DNA from: Candidatus Omnitrophica bacterium UBA1443
Lineage (GTDB): Bacteria; Omnitrophota; Omnitrophia; Omnitrophales; Aquincolibacteriaceae
NCBI GenBank assembly: GCA_002329545.1
Contig: DCTJ01000058.1
Coordinates: 252-7,986, forward strand
DNA length: 7,735 bases
Direction of reading: 5' to 3'
Of this stretch, positions 1-5,684 are shown piece by piece. Position 1 is the stretch's first letter. The number at the start of each line of letters is the position of its first letter. A model generated the notes under the pieces. The model ran no database searches, was not told the DNA's origin, and saw only the letters and a program-made list of their open reading frames with translations. Made by a program: the position numbers and the translations under genes.

Positions 1-1202
1 GAATTACCGCATTTACCACCGAAATTACGTCCGCGGGCGTTCTGGCGTCCAGGATCAAACAGAAGTATCCGGATCTTCAGATCAGTGTGGGAGGGCCGCA
101 CGGTACCGCAATGCCCCAGGAAACACTGTTGGAATTTGAGGCGTTTGATTCGGTAGTATGTGGTGAAGGGGAAAAGACCACGGCGGAATTAGTGGTGGCT
201 ACCCAGGTGGGGGGATGCCCTGATCTTTCGAAGATCCCCGGACTGGTTTACCGGAAAGAGGGCAAGATTTTTTCGAACCCAACGCGGGAGCCTGTGGCTG
301 ATCTGGACACTCTGCCGTTTCCCGCGTGGGATCTTTTTGAGCTTGAACGCTATAACGGAATTTTCCCTCTCAGCGCGTCTCGCGGGTGTCCCTACCGCTG
401 TTATTTTTGCACGCCTAACTATCTTGGCAAAAAAGTTCGTGTCAAGAGTCACCAAAAAATCATGGAGGAGATCGCCTGGCTTGTCGAACGGTTTGGCGCG
501 AAACGTATCCAGTTCACGGATGCCATGATGGGTTTGCTTAAGGATGAATCGATCCAGATGTGCGACGAGCTGATCCGTAGCGGACTTGGCCGAAAGATAC
601 AATGGGATTGTGAGACTCGCGCGGATGCCGTCAGTCTCGGTCTTTTTCAGAAAATGAAGGAGGCCGGGTGCGAGTGGGTCGCGTTGGGAGTGGAAAGCGG
701 CAACGAGCGGATTCTCGGGGAAGTGATTAAAAAGGGGGAGACCAAGGATCAGATCCGTGTTGCGGTCCAGCTCGCGAAGCGGGCGGGCCTCAAGGTGAGG
801 ACCTTTTTTATTTTGGGACATTACACGGAAACGCCCGAAACGATTCGCGAGACGATCCGTTTCGCGCTTGAGCTCAATCCGGACGCGATCGCGTTTGGAT
901 TGATCGTGCCGAATCCGGGTTCCGAATTCAGAAAAATTGCGGAAACCAAGGGAAGCGGTTTCAGAATTCTTCACAACCGGTGGGAAGATTATCAGCAGTT
1001 TAACTATAACTGCCTTGAGTCGGAAACCTTCTCTCTGGCGGAATTGAAACGGTGGCAGGCGAGGGCCTACTTTACTTTTTACGCGCACCATCCGATAAAA
1101 GGTTTTTTTCTGTTTTTTGCCCAGTCGGCGTATAACTACAGGCTATCAGGTCTTTTGAAGCTTCCTCTTATGCTTCTGCGAAATTTGTTGGGAAAATCCT
1201 GA
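1..1202 (+). CDS. B12-binding radical SAM protein, 5' partial
   Basis: This is a cobalamin-binding radical SAM enzyme, a family that reductively cleaves S-adenosylmethionine at a 4Fe-4S cluster and often methylates unactivated carbons. The reading frame is open from base 3 to the TGA at 1200-1202, so the gene begins upstream of the window. The GTG at 87 lies inside the conserved SVGGPH segment of the B12-binding (Rossmann-like) domain and is not a start. The visible order is the end of the B12 domain (to about base 190, including CGEGE), a linker, then the radical SAM barrel with the CxxxCxxC cluster site (CPYRCYFC, bases 387-410) and GVESGNE (687-707). A hydrophobic, basic C-terminus (about 1080-1199) suggests membrane contact. 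No DxHxxG motif is visible, though the N-terminus is missing. It precedes a glycosyltransferase by 157 bases, pointing to glycan or lipid modification. The family is clear; the substrate is unknown. Confidence 0.9.
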   Translation, partial: ITAFTTEITSAGVLASRIKQKYPDLQISVGGPHGTAMPQETLLEFEAFDSVVCGEGEKTTAELVVATQVGGCPDLSKIPGLVYRKEGKIFSNPTREPVADLDTLPFPAWDLFELERYNGIFPLSASRGCPYRCYFCTPNYLGKKVRVKSHQKIMEEIAWLVERFGAKRIQFTDAMMGLLKDESIQMCDELIRSGLGRKIQWDCETRADAVSLGLFQKMKEAGCEWVALGVESGNERILGEVIKKGETKDQIRVAVQLAKRAGLKVRTFFILGHYTETPETIRETIRFALELNPDAIAFGLIVPNPGSEFRKIAETKGSGFRILHNRWEDYQQFNYNCLESETFSLAELKRWQARAYFTFYAHHPIKGFFLFFAQSAYNYRLSGLLKLPLMLLRNLLGKS

Positions 1203-1359
1203 TCAAATTGATCGTGGACGCGAAGCCTGGCAGAGGAAAAGCGATTTAAAAAACCGGAACACAAAAAGCTGATGACACATTTTGGGCCTTGTGACAAAAT
1301 ACGCCATTTGAATGTCCGGGACGTTTCGGTCCCATTCTTCAACCGGAAATTTACGAGCT
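1203..1359. other. Intergenic spacer before glycosyltransferase gene
   Basis: This 157-base spacer holds no gene. A 13-base palindrome (GATCAA-A-TTGATC, 1201-1213) overlaps the stop codon of the upstream gene. A short inverted repeat, ATTTTG/CAAAAT, lies at 1279-1284 and 1295-1300. I see no convincing sigma-70 promoter and no hairpin followed by a T-run, so it is undecided whether the upstream radical SAM gene is cotranscribed with what follows. Confidence 0.4.
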
Positions 1360-2328
1360 ATGACTGAGGCGCTTCCACAAAAGACACGAGTGGCTGTCGT
1401 TCTTCCCTGTTACCGGGTCCTTCCTCATATCCAGAAAACACTCGCGGGGATAGGTCCGGAAGTCTGGCGAATTTTTGTCGTGGATGACGCCTGCCCTGAT
1501 CAATCCGGAGATTTTGTCAAACGACATTGCCGGGATCCGCGAATCGAGGTTCTTTACCACGAAAAAAACCAGGGGGTTGGCGGGGCTGTTTTGACTGGCT
1601 ATCAGGCCGCTCTGGATGCCGGGGCCGATATTATCGTGAAGCTTGACGGGGACGGACAAATGGACCCGGGGCTTGTGACGGACGTGATCGCGCCCATTGT
1701 GGCCGGGGAGGCCGATTACACCAAAGGTAACCGGTTTTTTGATCCCGAGGGGGTCCGGACCATGCCGCGTCTCCGGCTGTTTGGAAACGCGGTGCTTTCC
1801 TTGATGACGAAACTCTCGTCCGGCTACTGGAATCTGTTTGATCCGACCAACGGGTATACGGCGATTCACGCGCGGGTCGCGCGACGGCTTCCGTTTCACA
1901 AAATCAGTAAAGGATATTTTTTTGAAACGGACATCCTTTTTCGTCTTAATACGTTGCGGGCGGTCGTGATGGACGTTCCGATGAACCCGAGATACGGAAC
2001 TGAAAAAAGCAACCTGAAGGTCTCGAGAATTTTGGGAGAGTTTTTATTCAAGCATCTTCGTAATTTTCTGAAAAGAATTTTCTACAATTACTATCTTCGG
2101 GACATGTCGTTGGCGTCTCTGGAACTTCCGCTCGGAGTGTTCTTTTTTTTCTCCGGCGGTTTCTACGGCGCCTGTCACTGGGCCCGGTCCTCGCAGGCCG
2201 GAGTGGTGACTCCCGCTGGTACCGTGATGCTCTCGGTGATGCTGATCGTAATTGGGCTTCAGTTTGTCATGGCGTTTCTTGCTTACGATATCGCTTCCGT
2301 TCCTAACAGACCATTGACGTCTTCTTGA
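1360..2328 (+). CDS. GT2 glycosyltransferase, GtrB/DPM1-like
   Basis: This is a family-2 glycosyltransferase of the dolichol-phosphate-mannose synthase / GtrB type. By family knowledge it transfers a sugar from a nucleotide donor to a polyprenyl phosphate on the cytoplasmic face of the membrane. Numbering 322 residues from ATG 1360, the GT-A domain fills 10-240. It shows VVDDACPD (40-47), the DxD region LDGDGQMDP (95-103), DPTNGYTAI (161-169), FETDILFRL (188-196) and a YGTEKSNL segment (212-219) typical of the subfamily. Two C-terminal membrane helices lie at about 252-273 and 288-308, as in GtrB proteins. The frame is open to an earlier ATG at 1312, but those 16 residues are unlike the family and that codon has no Shine-Dalgarno; the site before 1360 is also weak. 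It lies 17 bases before the second radical SAM gene. No GtrA-like flippase is seen nearby. Confidence 0.88.
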   Translation: MTEALPQKTRVAVVLPCYRVLPHIQKTLAGIGPEVWRIFVVDDACPDQSGDFVKRHCRDPRIEVLYHEKNQGVGGAVLTGYQAALDAGADIIVKLDGDGQMDPGLVTDVIAPIVAGEADYTKGNRFFDPEGVRTMPRLRLFGNAVLSLMTKLSSGYWNLFDPTNGYTAIHARVARRLPFHKISKGYFFETDILFRLNTLRAVVMDVPMNPRYGTEKSNLKVSRILGEFLFKHLRNFLKRIFYNYYLRDMSLASLELPLGVFFFFSGGFYGACHWARSSQAGVVTPAGTVMLSVMLIVIGLQFVMAFLAYDIASVPNRPLTSS

Positions 2329-2345
2329 ACTGACAAGGTTATTCC

Positions 2346-3806
2346 GTGAAAGTTTTCTTTCTGAACATCCCGTTTCTTCATCGCTTTACGCGCGAGAGCC
2401 GTTCCCCGGGCGTGGCTCCGTCGGGGACGCTTTATTATCCCATTTATCTTGCCCTAGCGGCGGGCCTTGTCCGTCAGCGCGGGTATACGATCGACTTTCT
2501 TGACGCGCCGGCCGAAGGCTACGATCTCAAACAGACTGAGGATCGCGTCGCGAAATTTGGTCCGGACCTTATTGTGGCGACTACGGTGACGGCTTCCGTG
2601 GCTCATGATATTCGAGTTATGGATCACCTCGCGAAACAGACTGGCGCCATGACCATGCTTGTCGGAACCCATCCGACGGCGTTACCGATAGAAACGTTAA
2701 AAGCTTCCCCGAGCCTTGATTTTGTGGCGGTGGGGGAATATGACTTTACGGTACTCGAGCTTGTGCGGCATTTTGACTCGGGGAAAACGCGCCAGCAACT
2801 GCATGAAGTCGCGGGACTGGCGTACCGTTCCGGAGAAGAGTTTATTTTGAACGAAAGACGGCCCTGGCATGAGAATCTGGACGAAATTCCGTGGGCCAGT
2901 CTGATATACAGGGATTTTCTGAAGATCGAACATTACAGCTACGGGGCCCAACTTCATCCCGAGGTGACGATCGTCAGCGGTCGCGGATGCCCCTACCAAT
3001 GTACTTTTTGCGTATTTCCCCAAACAATTACGGGACAGCGTTATCGGCCCCGTTCGGTCAGAGACGTGGTGGATGAAATGGAGTTTATTCAGAAAACTTG
3101 GCCGCAAAACAAAGAGATTATGTTTGAGGACGACACCCTGACGGTTGACAAGACCCGGATGCGGGAACTTTCCGAAGAAATTTTGAGGCGGGGACTGAAG
3201 GTGACATGGTCGGGGAACGCGCGGGCCGATTTCGATGACGTGGAATTGCTCAAGCTTATGAAAAAGGCAGGGTGCCGGCTTTTTTGCGTCGGGTTCGAAT
3301 CTTCAGATCAGAAAATTCTGGATGAAATGCGAAAGGGTGGGGCCACGATCGGGATCCGGGAGCGGTTTGTCCGCGCCTGCGCCGAGGCGGGGATCATGAT
3401 CCACGGGTGTTTCCTTTTTGGGGGTGTTCGGGAAACCCGGGAGACGATGCGGGCGACTCTGGAAATGGCCAAGCGAATGAAACTGGATACGGCCCAGTTT
3501 TTTCCCATTATGGTTTATCCGGGAACCCGGGCTTATGAAGAAGCCAAACGGGAAGGGGAGCTTGTGACGGAGAATTATGAAACGTGGCTCCGGGGAAGCG
3601 GCTATTACGTTTCCCAGGTTTGTCGCGGTCAACTGAGCGCGGAGGAAATTTCCGCGTTTACGGATCGGGCTTATCGGGAATTTTACCTTCGCCCGGCGTT
3701 TATCTGGCAGAAGATCAGACAGTTTTTTGTCTCGCCTTCGGAGCGATCCCGCATCATTCTCGGATTTTTCTTTTTTCTGAAAAAAGTGTTCACGCGAGAC
3801 AAGTGA
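2346..3806 (+). CDS. B12-binding radical SAM protein
   Basis: A complete 486-residue class B radical SAM enzyme. It starts at GTG 2346, with AAGG at 2335-2338 seven bases upstream. Residues 1-145 form the cobalamin-binding domain (MKVFFLNIP start, FLDAPAEG at 51-58, VGTHPT at 106-111, VAVGEYD at 127-133). No DxHxxG motif is present, so if B12 binds it probably does so without a histidine lower ligand. The radical SAM barrel follows, with CPYQCTFC (215-222) supplying the three cluster cysteines, GNARAD (290-295) and GFESS (316-320) for SAM binding. A C-terminal domain runs to 486 and ends in a Phe-rich hydrophobic, basic stretch (about 455-485) that suggests membrane association. The DAPAEG style and length recall HpnJ-type hopanoid-linked enzymes, but no hopanoid genes are here and I do not assign that function. 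It is coupled to the glycosyltransferases on both sides. Confidence 0.93.
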   Translation: MKVFFLNIPFLHRFTRESRSPGVAPSGTLYYPIYLALAAGLVRQRGYTIDFLDAPAEGYDLKQTEDRVAKFGPDLIVATTVTASVAHDIRVMDHLAKQTGAMTMLVGTHPTALPIETLKASPSLDFVAVGEYDFTVLELVRHFDSGKTRQQLHEVAGLAYRSGEEFILNERRPWHENLDEIPWASLIYRDFLKIEHYSYGAQLHPEVTIVSGRGCPYQCTFCVFPQTITGQRYRPRSVRDVVDEMEFIQKTWPQNKEIMFEDDTLTVDKTRMRELSEEILRRGLKVTWSGNARADFDDVELLKLMKKAGCRLFCVGFESSDQKILDEMRKGGATIGIRERFVRACAEAGIMIHGCFLFGGVRETRETMRATLEMAKRMKLDTAQFFPIMVYPGTRAYEEAKREGELVTENYETWLRGSGYYVSQVCRGQLSAEEISAFTDRAYREFYLRPAFIWQKIRQFFVSPSERSRIILGFFFFLKKVFTRDK

Positions 3807-3808
3807 TC

Positions 3809-4783
3809 ATGCGAGTTGCCGTCGTCTCCGCGGTTTATAACGAAAAGCAGTTTGTGGGGCGGATGATTGAGAGCGTGTTATCACAGAGTCGGCTTCCGGA
3901 CGAAGTCGTGCTGGTGGATGACGGTTCGACGGACGCGACTCCTTCAATCGTTCAGTCTTACACGGAACGGTTTCCCATCGTACGCCTGATACAAAATTCC
4001 AATCAAGGACCGGCGGCCTCACGGAACGTGGCTTGGCGGGCCGCGAAGGCGGACGTGGTGATTTTCACGGATGGGGATTGTGTTCCGGAGCGTGACTGGG
4101 TCGAAAAACTGGTGAAGCGATTCGGACCTCCGGAAGTGGCGGCGGTCGCCGGGACTTACCGCACCCTGAATACTCAAAACAAATTAGCCCGTTTTGTCGG
4201 ACATGAGATTGCGTGGCGTTATCGGGATGTGCCCGCGCAAGTGGACGCGCACGGCGCTTATAATCTGGCGATCCGGAAAGATGTTCTGGAGGAACTGGGC
4301 GGTTTCGATGAATCTTACAAGGCGCCGAGCGGCGAGGATTGGGATCTGACTTACCGGATTTCCCGCAAGTACAAAATTCTTTTCGCGCCGGACGCGGTTG
4401 TCGCTCACGCCCACCCGGAGTCATTTTGGTCTTACATGAAAAATCAGGTGCGCCGCGGGTTTGACCGTATCAAACTTTATAATGATCACCCCGAAAAGAT
4501 GAAGGGCGATGCCTATACCGGGCGGCTTGCCAAATATCAGGTGCTGGCGGCAGCCTGTTTTCCGTTAACGCTTTGGATGTTTTTCTGCAAAGGCTGGTGT
4601 TTTGTCCCCGCCGCTCTTTTCTTGTTTCTGGTTGGTTCCGGCTGGAGTGTGTTCCGATTTATTTATCAGAGGGATCCCTCGGCGGCTCGCTATGGTGTCG
4701 GGGTTCAGTTCGCGCGGAACTTTGCTTGGGCCCTGGGTGCGGTGAAAGGTCTACTCCGGTTTGGTATAAGAAGGCTTTGGTAA
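3809..4783 (+). CDS. GT2 glycosyltransferase, membrane-associated
   Basis: A family-2 (GT-A fold) glycosyltransferase of 324 residues. It opens with the typical VAVVSAVYNE (3-12) and carries VDDGSTD (36-42), the metal-binding TDGDC (87-91), the GGFDE acceptor-loop motif (164-168), the GEDWDL catalytic-base motif (175-180) and a QVRRGFDR segment (213-220). The C-terminal part has hydrophobic stretches at about 244-260 and 264-286, and an amphipathic basic tail ending RRLW, so it probably acts at the inner face of the membrane. ATG 3809 is two bases after the preceding stop. A GTG at 3803 overlaps that stop as GTGA and would add only two residues. The open frame reaches back to 3584, but that part lies inside the radical SAM gene and is unlike the family. 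The sugar donor and acceptor cannot be predicted. It is the last gene of the block. Confidence 0.92.
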   Translation: MRVAVVSAVYNEKQFVGRMIESVLSQSRLPDEVVLVDDGSTDATPSIVQSYTERFPIVRLIQNSNQGPAASRNVAWRAAKADVVIFTDGDCVPERDWVEKLVKRFGPPEVAAVAGTYRTLNTQNKLARFVGHEIAWRYRDVPAQVDAHGAYNLAIRKDVLEELGGFDESYKAPSGEDWDLTYRISRKYKILFAPDAVVAHAHPESFWSYMKNQVRRGFDRIKLYNDHPEKMKGDAYTGRLAKYQVLAAACFPLTLWMFFCKGWCFVPAALFLFLVGSGWSVFRFIYQRDPSAARYGVGVQFARNFAWALGAVKGLLRFGIRRLW

Positions 4784-4885
4784 TCCCGGAGTGTAGAACG
4801 AAATGAATGGCAGGCGAACACTTTGCTCCAGGACGGGGCGGGAAAAACCGGCTTGGCTCGGCAAGGCATTTTTGTTATCATCACT

Positions 4886-4926
4886 CCGCGTTGAGCGATT
4901 ATTCGGAGGGTGTCGCGGTTTTTTTT
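4886..4926 (+). terminator. Possible weak intrinsic terminator
   Basis: CCGCG (4886-4890) pairs with CGCGG (4914-4918) and is followed directly by eight T residues (4919-4926), the arrangement of an intrinsic terminator for the glycosyltransferase operon. The stem is only 5 bp and the loop is 23 bases. An overlapping alternative pairing is CTCCG (4884-4888) with CGGAG (4904-4908). A second weak hairpin with a T5 run (CTTG/CAAG, 4852-4873) lies just upstream. The long T-run is the main support. Confidence 0.3.
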
Positions 4927-4945
4927 AATGAGACAAAATAAGACC

Positions 4946-4951
4946 AGGAGG
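4946..4951 (+). promoter_or_regulatory. Strong Shine-Dalgarno of small secreted-protein gene
   Basis: AGGAGG lies eight bases before ATG 4960 and decides the start. The frame is open from GTG 4951, but that codon overlaps the Shine-Dalgarno and would leave it without one. Confidence 0.85.
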
Positions 4952-4959
4952 TGTTGGTT

Positions 4960-5364
4960 ATGAGCAAAATAGCGCGTGTTGGTTTGTTATCCCTTTGTGT
5001 TGTCGGCTTCGCGGCCTTCAACTGGGGTTCCTCGTCCACGTCGGGTGATTCGATGGACTCAAAAACGAATGAACCGGTCGCGATCACCGATGTGGAGTCT
5101 TCGACTGCCAAGGCGGCGGTTGCGGCCAGCCGTATTCTGGGCTCCGGGACACCGGAAGAAAAACAGGCCCGTCTCGAAAGTTTAAGACGTCTGAGCGAGT
5201 CAATGGCTAAATACAAACAACTTCAGTCGACGCCTGTCGAAACATCGGTCAGCGAATCGCCTTCTTATGGATATTCGGATGAATATTCGAATGAATATTC
5301 GAATTCCTCTGCTCAGAAAACTGTTGCTCCGGTGTCTTCGCCGAAGAAACGCGGTTGGTTCTAG
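4960..5364 (+). CDS. Small exported protein, Ser/Tyr-rich tail
   Basis: A 134-residue protein I do not recognise. It begins MSKIAR followed by a hydrophobic core (about 7-20, VGLLSLCVVGFAAF), consistent with a Sec signal peptide or a membrane anchor. Cys13 sits in LSLC, a poor lipobox because Leu precedes the Cys, so I do not call it a lipoprotein. After a Ser/Thr/Asp-rich linker (24-48) comes a likely amphipathic helix (about 49-90, rich in Ala, Glu, Arg, Leu). A low-complexity region follows with YSDEYSNEYSN (105-115), encoded by a 12-base tandem repeat, and a basic-aromatic end, KKRGWF. The ideal Shine-Dalgarno suggests good expression. It stands apart from the upstream operon and is followed by large hairpins. 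It could be an envelope structural or accessory protein; that is a guess. That it is a real gene is well supported. Confidence 0.8.
   Translation: MSKIARVGLLSLCVVGFAAFNWGSSSTSGDSMDSKTNEPVAITDVESSTAKAAVAASRILGSGTPEEKQARLESLRRLSESMAKYKQLQSTPVETSVSESPSYGYSDEYSNEYSNSSAQKTVAPVSSPKKRGWF
5271..5306 (+). repeat. 12-base tandem repeat inside coding sequence
   Basis: Three in-frame 12-base units start ATATTCGGATGA (5271), ATATTCGAATGA (5283) and ATATTCGAATTC (5295); the third diverges at its end. They encode the repeating Tyr-Ser-(Asp/Asn)-Glu pattern near the C-terminus of the small exported protein. Such short in-frame repeats can expand or contract by slippage, changing length without a frameshift. 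Confidence 0.8.
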
Positions 5365-5375
5365 GTTTTTGAGCG

Positions 5376-5414
5376 AGCGCCAGAAGCTTTCCCTTGAATG
5401 GGGGAGCGGGCGTT
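5376..5414 (+). ncRNA. Hairpin 1 downstream of small exported protein gene
   Basis: GCTTTCCC (5386-5393) pairs with GGGGGAGC (5400-5407) around a six-base loop, using two U-G pairs. A second, outer stem pairs 5376-5381 with 5409-5414 (six pairs, one G-U) across a small asymmetric internal loop. The fold favours + strand RNA, because the wobbles become A-C mismatches on the other strand. It begins 11 bases after the stop codon at 5362-5364. A 3' UTR stabilising structure is as likely as part of an independent RNA. Confidence 0.45.
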
Positions 5415-5415
5415 A

Positions 5416-5468
5416 CTGGTTTTGCGACAAAGATCGCTTCTAGGAAGCGGTCTTTGTCGCGAGATTAG
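5416..5468 (+). terminator. Long hairpin 2, terminator-like without T-run
   Basis: Arms 5424-5440 and 5444-5460 are complementary over 17 bases with a single U-G wobble and a three-base TAG loop. Outside them, 5416-5423 and 5461-5468 pair for eight more positions if G-U is allowed, giving a stem of up to 25 bp. All wobbles work only in + strand RNA. No T-run follows on either strand, so a classical intrinsic terminator is not shown. It may instead be a transcript-end stabiliser, an RNase III site or a dispersed palindromic repeat. It lies one base after hairpin 1. Confidence 0.6.
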
Positions 5469-5483
5469 ACTTCAAAGTATAAA
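5454..5483 (+). promoter_or_regulatory. Candidate sigma-70 promoter for metalloprotease-TPR gene
   Basis: TTGTCG (5454-5459) and TATAAA (5478-5483) are separated by 18 bases; the -10 box matches five of six consensus positions and the -35 four of six. The -35 lies in the 3' arm of the long hairpin. Transcription would start near 5490, leaving a leader of about 140 bases before the first Shine-Dalgarno site. Based on consensus matching only. Confidence 0.4.
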
Positions 5484-5489
5484 GACTGG

Positions 5490-5560
5490 CCCGGGTTTTT
5501 GTTGTCCTCAACTTCGGAATGGTGGCTGACCTGAGCCAAACCAATTAAAGAAGATCCGGG
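5490..5560 (+). promoter_or_regulatory. Foldable 5' leader, possible cis-regulatory RNA
   Basis: Bases 5490-5500 (CCCGGGTTTTT) pair with 5550-5560 (GAAGATCCGGG) in an uninterrupted 11-bp stem that includes three G-U pairs. Enclosed are a small hairpin, GTTG-TCCT-CAAC (5501-5512), and a second, TGGCT/AGCCA (5523-5527 with 5534-5538), which can extend to GG/CC at 5521-5522 and 5541-5542 over a two-base bulge. The result is a closed multi-branch shape at the expected 5' end of the downstream mRNA. It matches no riboswitch class I can recognise, and the folding was done by eye. Confidence 0.4.
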
Positions 5561-5631
5561 TGTCCTGAATCTCTAATCTCTAATTTTGATTTGGCGCAGA
5601 CGGGGCCAGCCCCTGAAAGGAGTTAATCAAG
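5561..5631 (+). promoter_or_regulatory. Leader segment with repeat, GC hairpin and strong Shine-Dalgarno
   Basis: A seven-base direct repeat, AATCTCT, occurs twice at 5568-5581. A compact hairpin GGGG-CCAG-CCCC (5602-5613) stands three bases before the strong Shine-Dalgarno AAAGGAG (5616-5622). That site is nine bases before GTG 5632, the start of a short leader ORF, and is not placed for the main gene start at 5685. TCCT at 5563-5566 could pair with AGGA at 5618-5621 and block the site; this is inference. Confidence 0.45.
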
Positions 5632-5682
5632 GTGTTTGACTTTCGTCATGTCACACGCGTTGCCGCGGAAGGACACTTGTAG
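5632..5682 (+). CDS. Putative 16-codon leader peptide
   Basis: GTG 5632 sits nine bases after the best Shine-Dalgarno of the region and opens a frame of 16 codons (VFDFRHVTRVAAEGHL) ending at TAG 5680-5682. The next gene begins with TTG only two bases later, and its own weaker Shine-Dalgarno (GGAAGGA, 5667-5673) lies inside this ORF, an arrangement that fits translational coupling. It has no run of one amino acid of the sort seen in attenuation leaders. Alternatively it is the displaced N-terminus of the downstream gene caused by an indel or sequencing error. Too short for coding statistics. Confidence 0.4.
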   Translation: MFDFRHVTRVAAEGHL

Positions 5683-5684
5683 CC

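Noticed and set aside
189..1091. A 300-codon minus-strand open frame opposite the first radical SAM gene.
   Set aside because: The protein is rich in Arg and His with no domain pattern, and the + strand encodes a clear radical SAM enzyme over the same bases.
1312..1359. Upstream ATG extending the first glycosyltransferase by 16 residues.
   Set aside because: No Shine-Dalgarno precedes it and the extra residues do not resemble the family N-terminus; the possibility is not fully excluded.
3584..3808. Possible 75-residue N-terminal extension of the second glycosyltransferase.
   Set aside because: It lies wholly within the radical SAM gene, and the GT2 family pattern begins exactly at ATG 3809.
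4960..5000. Lipoprotein signal in the small exported protein (Cys13).
   Set aside because: The residue before the Cys is Leu rather than Gly, Ala or Ser, and the Cys sits in the middle of the hydrophobic core.
5286..5298. A 13-base match (TTCGAATGAATAT) shared with 7694-7706.
   Set aside because: Among all position pairs in a window of this size a match of this length is expected about half the time by chance, and the contexts are unrelated.
5490..5560. The leader considered as a cobalamin, SAM or cyclic-di-GMP riboswitch.
   Set aside because: The conserved sequence boxes of these classes are not present; a short GAGCCAAACC stretch is only superficially similar to part of a GEMM element.
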